Origin: Panaeolus papilionaceus
Taxonomy: Eukaryota; Basidiomycota; Agaricomycetes; Agaricales
Direction of reading: 5' to 3'
Length of the DNA: 64,000 nt
NCBI GenBank assembly: GCA_015501605.1
Contig: JADNRZ010000010.1
Span: 1,736,001 to 1,800,000 of the forward strand
Shown here: piece by piece, positions 50,661 through 59,853 of the stretch
Layout: every line of letters starts with the position of its first letter
Numbering within the stretch: the stretch's first letter is position 1
Position numbers and translations under genes: made by a program
The notes under the pieces: generated by a model
What the model saw: only the letters and a program-made list of their open reading frames with translations
Told to the model about the DNA's origin: nothing
Databases searched by the model: none

Positions 50661-51380
50661 TCACGCCATCGGGGGGGAAATCAAAGACGCCAATGCCCTA
50701 ACATGTTCTATCGCTGGCAAGCGGTTGCCAGTTTTGTATGCATCTGCAATGGCAATACAAAATGAAGATTCGGGCTGCTGCGGAGTCCCACCAAGTAGCT
50801 CCGCTTCTAAACTGACGTTTACAGTGGGGGCTGCCATAGCATCTGGACGTTCGCGACGTAGCACACCACATATCCCTTTGGTGACAACAGTCAGACTGAG
50901 GCCAAAGACTTTCTTGTACATATCCGCGTCTGAGGCGATTTGGAGTTTATGAGAATTGACGAAATTAAGGAGATCTTGATGCGTGATCAGCCAGCCGTAG
51001 AGGAATCGTGGTGGTTGCAAATGATCTCCTTCACGCAAACGCAATTTAGGTGGAATCCGCTTGTAGGCGGAAAGTTCGTTCGCCAGGGCAAACACCCAAA
51101 GATCCTCATCTTTCTCCCCGACCTGCGTGAAAGTGAGTCGTCAGCGGGAGCTACTAGGTCCTTTTGCGGAAAGGGCTCCACATTGTTCTCGAGAAGACGC
51201 AATGGCCAGAACTTGCGAGGAAGACCAGCGTCGTCATGTTCGAGTGTGGTGAGGCGATACAATTGCAAGACACCTCCCTCTGTATGTACTGCACCACCAT
51301 TTTTCTCACGCCACGCAAAAGCGCAAAGACGACATAAGTTCTGGTTTCCGCTGCTCTTAGGCAGTGATAGCTCGGTATGG
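50661..51380 (-). CDS. Uncharacterised protein frame inside the repeat-bounded segment
   Basis: Two frames can be joined. One runs from about 51380 (LPKSSGNQNLCRLCAFAWRE, QLYRLTTLEHDDAG, RKFWPLRLLENN). A possible 59-nt intron then leads to VGEKDEDLWVFALANELSAY, LREGDHLQPPRFLYGWLITH and RLPAIEHVRALASLISPPMA. Together about 220 residues stay open, with a mixed, protein-like composition and a C-x2-C pair at the start. No initiating ATG is placed, so the 5' end is missing or in another exon. I do not recognise the family. It may be cargo, part of a mobile element, or a local gene trapped between repeats. Confidence 0.4.
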
Positions 51381-51682
51381 CTAGATATGAGAGAAAGGGA
51401 AAGTCAAGGAAAGGTGAGGTTGCAGTAAACCGGAGCGGGTTGGAAGATCAAGTCAAACCGCACCTGCATATGAGTGCTTGGGGACCGAGGAGATATTCCA
51501 ACGGACGACACCAGGAGCAAAGCTCACAATGACGCACTGAGGACAGGGTGGCTACCCCGAAGAGCTGTGCTGCAACCTAACTTAGATGACAAAATGATTA
51601 CCCAAGAATGGAAATTAGAGGAGGATTCAAGGGAATCAAGTAAAAAGTTCAACTTCGGACGTGTCATAATATGGGGAGGAAG

Positions 51683-51967
51683 TCAAGAGAATCTGGCACC
51701 AGGGCACTTGATTAGTGAGATGCAGAAGCGAATACCTGCCATCCATGATGTGTTGATGGTTTTGCCCGAGTATGAGCCCGTGCAGCGGGCAACGCAAGAT
51801 GTGAGCAAAGTAGAGGAGATAGGCATGCGATCAGCCTCGGGAATCTTCATCGAGTCACAGAGTTGATGCAATCGTAGGAGACCCTGTGCGTAGGTGGTCT
51901 TGGTGTACGAGCGAAGAATGTACGGACTGGTATGAAATGTCCACGAGATAGGACTCCCTCTCTGCAA
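51683..51967 (-). pseudogene. Fragment of a tyrosine recombinase (core-binding domain)
   Basis: The frame reads YTKTTYAQGLLRLHQLCDSM, IPEADRMPISSTLLTSCVAR and TGSYSGKTINTSWMAGIRF. This matches from memory the N-terminal SAM-like DNA-binding part of the tyrosine recombinase family abundant in agaricomycete genomes (pattern: T-x-Y-A-x-G-L-L-R, I-P-E-x-x-R-M-P-x-S, S-G-K-x-I-x-x-W-x-x-G-I/L). The frame stops soon after, and no catalytic Arg..His-x-x-Arg..Tyr part was found downstream. It is a relic rather than an active integrase. Confidence 0.65.
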
Positions 51968-52354
51968 CAGGTTCGTTGTATTTCTGAACAGCCTAGGGGG
52001 GGTCCGGAGTTTAGCCTGTTGTCAGCAAAAATGACGGGACCGTAGAGGCTAGGTAAGATTTGGGGTTGTCGAATTCTCGAGGAATTAGGAGGTGAAATTA
52101 TATGTGTGAAGACCCCAATGTAAGGGCAAGTTGAAACCTGCTGGAATGCTTTGTGTCAATGAGATTAACTCTGGATGATATATCAAAGTTGGGATCTGAA
52201 CTGATGTGGTAGAAGACGTGGAGGGCGGGTGAGTGGAGCCTGTGCAGGGAGCTATATGAGGCGGATGATGGGAAGGTGATGATGATGGTTGGTGAAATGT
52301 CCGATGAGAGTCCCGGTATTTGTGAGAGGAGTTAGATGACGATGGTTCATGATG

Positions 52355-52543
52355 CCTAGTTTGAGCAATTAGACGCGCAACGCCAATTGCATGCCATGAC
52401 TTTTCCCACGATATCCACTTCTACCTCGAAGTCCAAATAGTCAAATTCCTATCATGTTTCCGCATACACTGTACAGAACACTCATGTAAAATCTGTGATA
52501 GAGGTACAGCCACCTTTTAAGCTCAAGAACCCGGTCAAGAAAG
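52355..52543 (+). repeat. Right copy of a diverged direct repeat
   Basis: Same orientation and block order as 49299-49490. It lies about 470 bp before F-box copy D. Divergence shows an old duplication or old element termini. Confidence 0.7.
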
Positions 52544-53013
52544 TGATCCTTGACAGTTAGCGGCCACTTCCGGTTGTTATACGTCGCATGGCTTGAATCA
52601 GCTACTAAGGTAGCAACACTGAGTGCTGACTTAAGACTAGAATTGGAGATTGTGCATATTTTTCCTACAAGGTAAATAAATATACGGATCCTCTTAGGCC
52701 TCATGTTCTTACTGTTATACACGTTACATCTGATCAGAGGGAAGAGATGCGATTGCTTTAGATGAACTCAATCAATATGTAGACATTCAGTTCTATGAAT
52801 GCATCTTGATCATATGTACCTTCATACTTCAAAAGAAGAGAACAATACAGACAGGCACAAGCTTAGCGAGCAGGTAATGTTCGTCGCTGTCGTCTGCTAT
52901 CCACCTAAAGTGGATATTCCAGAGCGTGAGACGGAGCTCTACAAATTCTCACATCCAGAGGTTCCAAGGCATCTTCGGTTGACATCGATTAGGTTGCTCA
53001 GCTGCTACGTGTC
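52544..53013. other. Intergenic region before F-box copy D
   Basis: About 470 bp with no supported gene. It should contain the promoter of copy D if that copy is transcribed. Confidence 0.4.
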
Positions 53014-54687
53014 ATGAATTCCTTTTGTTTGACGAGTCTACCGGTGATATCTTGATTCGAGTTTTATCTCATTTACAACCTGGAGATATCATTAGTATTC
53101 GAAAGGTATGTGCAATCATTGAAACACGATCTCTAAAATGGGTGAGGAACAAAAGATTCACTAATAGTTTCATGTTGCATCCTATCTGATAGACATGCAC
53201 AACGTTGTCGTCTGTATCTCGACAGAGAACTATCTGGATTGATGCTGTTCACCGATTATGTGAACGAGAAATACTGCTTCGTCCGAGCTTCCCAACCAAC
53301 GAGCTCCATAGCGTGGATTCGTCAAAGCTCGAGGCCATCGCTACTGGACCTTTCAAATGGCAGAAATTATTCGCAGAAACCCAGGAATCTCCCACAGGAG
53401 CTACTTTAACGACGGAGGTTGTGAATAGGCGCTCATTGCCCACCTCATCTGTGTTCAAAACCCAGCTGCAATATCTGTTTCTCGTTCCAGGGGGTAGATT
53501 TTTGCTAGCCCACGACAAGGAAACGTTTGCAGTGTTCGACCTCAATACTGCTCGGGTAGATGAGCCTGTTGCAAGAATGCAGATGCCTAGTGCACTATTA
53601 ACCGTAGTGTATGCTCATCCGAGCAGTGACCTAAGCAAGCTGCAATTTGCACTGGTTTCCATGGAACCTGAAAGTGATTCAATATACGAAAAGTACGTCT
53701 CCGTTAGTCTTAAGATACTATTTAACTCAGAATATTATAAGCACTCCTCAGAGATATACGAGATCTCGTTTCTTGCCCATGTTCCCGTCATTGAGCGTAT
53801 TGGCGGCTTTGAATTTTTGGGAGACATGGAGGAGAGTGACCGTGGGTGTGCTGTAGCGTTATCATCCGACGCTTTTGCATATTTGTTTGGCGAGACCTTG
53901 AGAATCTGGAAATTTAGAACTGATGAGTGGATTGTGTGTCAGACAAATTGCCCTGATGATGTTGAAGAGGTTGGTCTTTTTGTCCATGTTCAGTTGCAGA
54001 TCTCACAAGATCTTCCTTCAGATGATTCTCCTGGAAGAGGATATTCTCTTCCTGCACGGCGACTGCATTTCGATCTGCAATCCATTCGTATATGGGTACA
54101 CGTCAAGAATCCAGGCATTGGGAGACATCGACAATCACAACTTTCTCTCCCCTCGTTCCGTACGCAGACTCGACATTGACATCAGCGAACTAGAGAGCTC
54201 CGGACGTTCGCAAGTGGGCATCCATCACTGGTTCACAGGAAGCCGACCAAATACTTGCTTCGAAAGACATGTGCACTTGGCTGACGAGTCTCAGGAGGAC
54301 ACTAGTGGAGAGGGTGTTAATCTGATTGCTGGGACTTATTACTTGGAAGACGCTGACACATTCTCCGAGAGCCCTTGGGACCGACCCTTGGGACCGATAT
54401 TAATATCTGAATACAAGGATATCTACTCTCACTCTGCCGGTCCTTACATTCCTTGCAATGGTAGGCTCTACAGACTTATCTACGACAAGATTGGCTTCTA
54501 CTGTCGGGGAATTACCACTGGTGGCGAAGGTGCAAAACAAGTCCGTGACATGAGAATACAGGACCTTCCTTACCAGCCAGGAGGACACCTAATGTCCTTT
54601 TGTCCAGCCTCTGGTAGAGTCACGGTATGCTATCGGGATTCGGCCAACATGAGCCTTAATAGTATTCATATACTTGATCTGTTCTGA
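53014..54687 (+). pseudogene. F-box family protein, copy D, frameshifted in the F-box exon
   Basis: Nucleotide alignment with copy E is clear from the ATG at 53014 (E at 54981). In the F-box exon one base is missing near 53043-53046 (CCGGTGATATC against CCTAATGACATT in E), which throws the start out of frame. The following exon is sound (RQRTIWIDAVHRLCEREILL, KLEAIATGPFKWQKLF, YLFLVPGGRFLLAHDKETF). So are the third (LRIWKFRTDEWIVCQ) and the last (ILFLHGDCISICNPFVYG, IHHWFTGSRPNTCFERH, YIPCNGRLYRLIYDKIG, MSFCPASGRVTVCYRD, SIHILDLF). Only the F-box is lost, so a shorter protein from a downstream Met is possible. A sequencing error at one base would make the gene intact. It sits in tandem, 5' of copy E. 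Confidence 0.7.
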
Positions 54688-54980
54688 TGCTTAATAGACA
54701 TTTAAGTAGTCAACAAGTACACGTTTACTTTTCTTCATAAAGGCGTTATAGTACCAATTTTTACCGTACTAAACCGTACGCACTTTTTTCCAGGTGTCCC
54801 ACCGCGTTTCAAAGTCCGGTCAACCGTCGCCAGTAAAAACAATACGATGAAAGATCAAGGAAGAAACCCAGATATTCTCAGGGCTGTCATGATAGTCCAT
54901 CATATTCAGGGTCGCTTTTCACTTGACCTCAGTTTGAGTTTGGCATTCGACTACTCACACCTCATCGCTTAGTTGCTATC

Positions 54981-56676
54981 ATGAATCCTTTAATATTGAC
55001 AAGCCTCCCTAATGACATTTTGATTCGAGTTTTATCCCAGTTGCAGCCTCGAGATATCATTAATATTCGAAAGGTATGTGCAAATTTCGAACCTACACCT
55101 TCGCTAGGACGCTACAATATGGCTGAAAGATCAAATGACCCTCGCGTCCTTCCTTATCCACTTGATTATAGACATGCACAACGTTATCTTCCATATCTCG
55201 ACAGAAAACCATCTGGATTGATGCTGTTCACTGGATGTGTGAACAAGAAACCCTCCTCCGTCCGAGTTTCCTAACCGACGAACTCCAGACCATCGATTCG
55301 TCAAGTCTCGAGACCATCGCTACTGGACCATTTAAATGGCAGAAACTATTTTCAGAGCACCAGGAATCTCCTTCGCGCGCTGCTTCAACGACGCAGGTTG
55401 TGAATAGGCACACAATTCCCGCTGGGCTCGTGTTCCAAACCGAGCTGCAGTATCTGTTTCTCGTTCCCGGTGGTAGAATTCTGCTCGCCCACGACAAGGA
55501 ACTTTTCGCAGTGTTTGACCTTAATACCTTTCCGGTATTGGAACCTGTCGCTAGTATGGAGCTGGATACCGGACTAGCAACTGCAGTATTTGCCCATCTT
55601 TGCAGCGACATAGGCAAGCTGCAATTTGCACTGGTCTCAATGGAGGAGTCTCCGAGTGATTCCACAACAGCAAGGTGTGTTCTCTTTGACCTTGATGGAC
55701 TGTTTAACTGAGAAGATCACAGTTACTCCTCAAAGATATATGAAGTATCATTTCTCGACCATGCGCCCACCATCCAACGTCTTGACAGCTTTGAATTTGT
55801 GGGGGGCATCGAGGAGAGTGACAGATGTGCTGTATCGCTGTCATATGATACTTTTGCCTTTTTATTCAGCAACACCTTGAGAGTTTGGAAATTTAAAACA
55901 GATGAGTGGATCGTATGCCACACAGATTGCCCGGAAATTGAGGAGGTCAGTGTTTTTGTCCATGTTCTCGTTCAAATTACAGGTCTCACAGGAGCTGTGT
56001 CCAGATGATTCTGCTGGAGAAAGATATTCTTTTTCTCCATCAGGACTCCATTTCGATTTGCAATCCGTTCATATACGAGTATGTGTCAAGAAAGCAGGCA
56101 TTGGAGCAATACTCTGACTCAGCAGGAAACTCTGATGATCTCGAATACCTCTGCCCTCGCTCCGAACGGAAACTCGACATTAACATCACTCGAGGAGAGA
56201 GTTTCGGTCGTTCGGAAGAGGGGATCCATCACTGGTTCACCGGAAGCCAATCGTCTTCTTGTTTCGAAAGGCATGTGTATTTGTCCGACGAGTCTAGAGA
56301 AGAAACCTGCGGAGAAGGCGTCAATATGATAATCGGGACTTATTATTTGGAGGATGCTGATCCATTCTCCGAGATGAGCTCCTCAGACCCACCGCTAGTG
56401 CCGATGTTGATATCCGAATACAAGGACGTCCACCCTCAGTCTCCTGGGGGCTACATCCCTTGCAATGGCGGGTTATACAGACTTGTATACGACAAGTCAG
56501 GCCTCTACTGTCGAGGGATTACCACTAGCAGCGAAGGTAAAAAACAAGTCCGCGACTTGAGGATAGAAGATCTCCATTACCAGCCAGAAGGATGCCTGAT
56601 GTCTTTTTGTCCAGCTTCTGGCAGAGTATGCTATCTGGATCCAGCTAATACGATTCATGTGCTTAACCTGTTCTGA
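54981..56676 (+). CDS. F-box family protein with C-terminal CPASGR signature (copy E), intact
   Basis: Exon 1 (54981-55073) encodes the F-box start (LTSLPNDILIRVLSQLQPRD, IINIRK). Exon 2 from 55172 continues TCTTLSSISRQKTIWIDAVH and includes SSLETIATGPFKWQKLF and YLFLVPGGRILLAHDKELF. After an intron near 55675-55721 comes YEVSFLDHAPTIQRLDSFEF and LRVWKFKTDEWIVCH. After another, ending at 56004, ILFLHQDSISICNPFIYEY, IHHWFTGSQSSSCFERHVYL, GYIPCNGGLYRLVYDKSGLY and LMSFCPASGRVCY, finishing NTIHVLNLF. All introns have GT-AG ends and keep phase. This is the best template for the family: an F-box followed by about 450 residues that look like degenerate beta-propeller blades, with no named domain. 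Probably an SCF adaptor; the target is unknown. The Copia LTR ends 134 bp downstream. Confidence 0.82.
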
Positions 56677-56809
56677 TGCAAGTTATGTACAAATTCGTAG
56701 CCAACAAATAAATGTTTGCCCTCCTCCACCTTATAGGAATTACAATACCAATTTCTACGATATCCATAATTCTATCGGAGTCTATCCAGGTCCACATCTC
56801 TCAAATCGT

Positions 56810-57183
56810 TGTTGAAACAGCATAGCGTGCACAGAGTGCCCTAACTAACTGCCTCACCTGGTTAGGAAGATTGTAAAGAGGCTAGGAGAGCAATAGAATA
56901 GCTGGTAAAGCTGTTGTTTAGATAGAGAGAAAGTAAGGTGCTTATATACATGAAATGGTAGCTAAATATGGTAGTCTATGTAAGCGCCTATTGGGGTATC
57001 TGGAGTAATGAAGGAAAGTGAGTCATTCAATGACTCATGTTGACTGAGAGTTCCAGAGTACATGCAGTATGCAGTACATGCAGTATAAATCTAGGAATGT
57101 ATCTAAGATGTATCTAAGATTGTAGATGAAGATTATAGATCTATCTAAGATGAGATATCCAAGATGAGATCTAAATCTCAACA
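56810..57183 (-). repeat. 3' LTR of the Copia element (374 bp)
   Basis: Begins TGTTGA and ends TCAACA on the minus strand, a perfect inverted terminal pair. A purine tract precedes it and a TATATAA box lies at about 56942-56950. Near the start are short repeats of CTTAGATA and CATGTACTGCAT units. The five bases following the LTR (plus 56805-56809, ATCGT) would be the target duplication. Confidence 0.85.
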
Positions 57184-57224
57184 CTCCCCCTCACTGAGTA
57201 CAGTGGCTTTAGCGTGCTCAGTGC

Positions 57225-59318
57225 TTAAGATTTCTGTGGATAGAAGACTAATCCAAGTGTCCCCAAGAACTTGGAGAACTTGACACGATCAAGAGCCTTC
57301 GTGAACATGTCTGCAGGATTCTCAGCACCATCAATGAAGAGAGCATTGATCTTATTGTCTTCAATACACTGACGGATGTAGTGATATCGAATATCAATGT
57401 GCTTGGTGCGACGTTCCTGGACAGGGTTAGAGGCAATGAAAATTGAGCCTTGATTGTCTCCACAGACAGGGGTTTTCCGTTCAGTATAACCGATTTCGGA
57501 AAGGAGTGATTGCAGCCACACAACCTGGCGGGCGCAATCTGACAAGGCCATATACTCTGCTTCAGTTGAAGAGAGAGCAACTGTTTTCTGGGCTCGAGAA
57601 ACCCAACAGATAATACAGCTTGCCAATTTCATAAAGTATCCAGTCTGAGAACGGCGCTTGATGGTATCAGCAGCCCAGTCAGAATCAGTGTAAGCGATAA
57701 GTCCAACTTTTGGATTTCCCTTGTACACAAGAGCATAGTTCTTTGTGCCAGCCAAATAACGGCAGATGCTCTTTGCGTGACGAAGGTGATCCTCAGAAGG
57801 ATTAGCAGAAAACTGTGACAGCTTGATGACGGCATAGGCGATATCTGGTCGTGTGCCAATCATAAGGTACAACAGTGATCCGATCACTGTCTGGAATTCT
57901 CGACGAAGTTTGAGAGTGGAGGTACCTGGATTAGGTACAGGCTGGTAGCCCTTGGGAAGAGGAATCTTGGTAGGATTGGCATTAAGCATGCCAAAGCGCT
58001 GCAACACTTTTTCAAGGTACATTGCTTGGTCAAGCATGATGTTGCCATGCATACGCCTAATACGCATACCTAAGAATTCCTTAGCTTCACCAAGATCTCG
58101 ACACTCCCAGATCTTCATGAATTCAGTCTTTTTCTTCAGCACAAGTGCCAAATTAGGACCGATGAAGAGACCATCATCAACATAGATAATGGCGATGACA
58201 ATGTCACCGTTTGCTGCTTTGTGTACAAAGACACCAGCATCGGAAAGAGCTCGCTTGAAACCCAGCCCAGTCATAGACTTGTTGAGCTGTTTCCACCACG
58301 AGTGTGAAGCTTGCTTCAATCCGTATAAGGCTCGTCGGAGACGATAAACCATGTTCTCTTGGCCAGGGAGTTTAAATCCCTCTGGCTGTTCCATATAAAT
58401 CTCTTCATCAAGTTCGCCATAAAGGAAGGCGTTCTTAACGTCAAGACCTTGGATATGCCATTTCTCCAAAGCTGTGAGGGCCATGATGAGTCTTAGTGTT
58501 TCATAACGAACCACTGGTGAGAAGATCTCATCATAGTCAATCCCTTCAAGCTGGGAGAAGCCTTTAGCAACAAGGCGAGCCTTCTTGCGACCATCAGATT
58601 TGATAGCAAAGACCCAACGGTTTTTGATTGCCCTGCGGTTGCGAGGCAAGTTGCAGAGCTCAAGAACTCTGCGTCGACGAAGAGCCTCTAGTTCTTCTCG
58701 ACATGCATCTATCCACTCCTTCTTCAGTTCTGGTTTCATCCTGAAGATATCACGGAAATGTGTTGGAAGATCATCATTCAAAGGTATTGCTTTGTGAAGC
58801 AGATATCGAATGAGTTGTACTCCCCCTTCCCGGGCTAGTTCTGCCACCATCCAAGTGAGTTTAGCGATATCAGCATCATCTGAGTCATCAGATTCCGCTT
58901 TCAGATCAGCTTCAACTTCAGCTTCATCCTCTGAACCTTCAGGGGATGGCTCGGATGCTTGTTCCTTTTGTTTGACGATAGGGGCAGGCGGCAAGGTCTG
59001 CGTCTCGCTCGGAGTAATGGGAGTGGTAGGACTCGGTCGGGAAACCGGATCTGACCTAGCTGGTGCGGTTGGTCGCTGGGAGCTACCTGTTGACGAACCC
59101 ACTTGCTTCTCCCACTCACGTGTATTGCTTATGCCTTTTTCTATGTCCGTGGGGTGTCGGCTTTCACCATACACATTCCCCTCACGTCTAGGAACTTTAA
59201 CTTCTCTGCGGGGGCGCGACGAGGTGCCAGTGTTACGGTTGACTTGTTCAGCGCGTACGAGTCCAGCCGTAGAGTCAACAAGAACGAAGTTCGAAGGCGA
59301 AGCTGGGGTCGATTCGGT
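57225..59318 (-). CDS. Copia polyprotein, C-terminal part (reverse transcriptase and RNase H)
   Basis: Open without stops for about 690 codons and entering from the Gypsy junction. The N-terminal linker (REGNVYGESRHPTD) is typical of the stretch between integrase and RT. RT motifs: KNRWVFAIKSDGRKKARLVA, FSPVVRYETLRLIMAL, LDVKNAFLYGELDEEIYMEQ, YGLKQASHSWW and IIYVDDGLFIG (catalytic YVDD). RNase H motifs: YTDSDWAAD, VALSSTEAEYMALSD, DNQGSIFIASNP, RTKHIDIRYHYIR and NPADMFTKALD. The reading frame and catalytic residues are intact, so the element was young when interrupted. There is no start codon of its own; the coordinates mark a truncated frame. Confidence 0.93.
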   Translation of the reverse strand, partial: TESTPASPSNFVLVDSTAGLVRAEQVNRNTGTSSRPRREVKVPRREGNVYGESRHPTDIEKGISNTREWEKQVGSSTGSSQRPTAPARSDPVSRPSPTTPITPSETQTLPPAPIVKQKEQASEPSPEGSEDEAEVEADLKAESDDSDDADIAKLTWMVAELAREGGVQLIRYLLHKAIPLNDDLPTHFRDIFRMKPELKKEWIDACREELEALRRRRVLELCNLPRNRRAIKNRWVFAIKSDGRKKARLVAKGFSQLEGIDYDEIFSPVVRYETLRLIMALTALEKWHIQGLDVKNAFLYGELDEEIYMEQPEGFKLPGQENMVYRLRRALYGLKQASHSWWKQLNKSMTGLGFKRALSDAGVFVHKAANGDIVIAIIYVDDGLFIGPNLALVLKKKTEFMKIWECRDLGEAKEFLGMRIRRMHGNIMLDQAMYLEKVLQRFGMLNANPTKIPLPKGYQPVPNPGTSTLKLRREFQTVIGSLLYLMIGTRPDIAYAVIKLSQFSANPSEDHLRHAKSICRYLAGTKNYALVYKGNPKVGLIAYTDSDWAADTIKRRSQTGYFMKLASCIICWVSRAQKTVALSSTEAEYMALSDCARQVVWLQSLLSEIGYTERKTPVCGDNQGSIFIASNPVQERRTKHIDIRYHYIRQCIEDNKINALFIDGAENPADMFTKALDRVKFSKFLGTLGLVFYPQKS

Positions 59319-59319
59319 G

Positions 59320-59823
59320 AGTTACGTTAAAGTTCAAGAATATCTAACTAAGAATGCCACTTCGAGTGATCACTCGATGGTATTGTCTTAGCAGAGAGCG
59401 AGTAAAAGAAGTCCAGTAGAAGTTATCATTCTATTGTAGTTAAAGAACTAGCTAAAGAACATAGGGTATGGTACCAGGGTTTATATACGTAATGCTAATG
59501 GTCCGTGCGCAATACAAGAGGTCTGTGCGCAAGATAAATAAGAGTCAGAAGACGGGGCAAAAGAGTCATAATGGAACGTGTATGGGAATATGATAGAGAA
59601 CGAGTCATAAGAGTGAGAGAGATGAGTCAGGAGTCGAGTCATGAGTAGGAGTTGGAAGTGGAGCGACAGCGAGAATGGAAATAGAGTGAGAAAAGGAAAA
59701 GATAGAGAGATAAGACAAACTATAAGTACAAAGAGAGATGATAGTACACAAGATAAGATAATAGTTCAGATAAGATGAAGAAAAGATAGGGGCATAGTAA
59801 GAGACAAAAGATATAGCGTAACA
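59320..59823 (-). repeat. 3' LTR of the Gypsy element (about 504 bp)
   Basis: Starts TGTTACG right after the purine tract and ends near ACGTAACT, close to the inverted complement of its start with one end mismatch. A TATATAAA box lies at about 59480-59488, with CT-rich blocks upstream. The exact inner end (59318-59321) is uncertain by a few bases. Confidence 0.8.
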
Positions 59824-59853
59824 TTACCCCTTTTTAAGGCTGATTGACCACAA

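Larger units (their letters stand above)
49299..52543. mobile_element. Decayed element bounded by diverged direct repeats, with tyrosine-recombinase fragment
   Basis: About 3.2 kb lie between two similar 180-190 bp sequences in the same orientation. Inside are: a short plus frame from 49788 (MPPKAVKVVYPDEETEEH, acidic, stop near 49961) that stays readable in another phase as an Arg-rich stretch; a strong palindrome; a hairpin; an uncharacterised minus frame (50661-51380); and a minus fragment of a tyrosine recombinase. The mix suggests a dead mobile element, but direct repeats plus recombinase could also come from two unrelated insertions. No intact transposition gene remains. Confidence 0.5.
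56810..59319 (-). mobile_element. Ty1/Copia retrotransposon, 3' part (RT-RNase H and 3' LTR)
   Basis: On the minus strand the order is reverse transcriptase/RNase H frame, a purine-rich tract (AGTGAGGGGGAG) and a complete LTR. The 5' half (gag, protease, integrase, 5' LTR) is absent here, because the frame runs straight into the LTR end of a Gypsy element at about 59320. The missing half is probably on the far side of that insertion, outside the window. Confidence 0.88.

Noticed and set aside
57038..57130. Short repeats (CATGCAGTA, TGTATCTAAGAT) as an independent tandem array
   Set aside because: They lie inside the Copia LTR and are explained by it.
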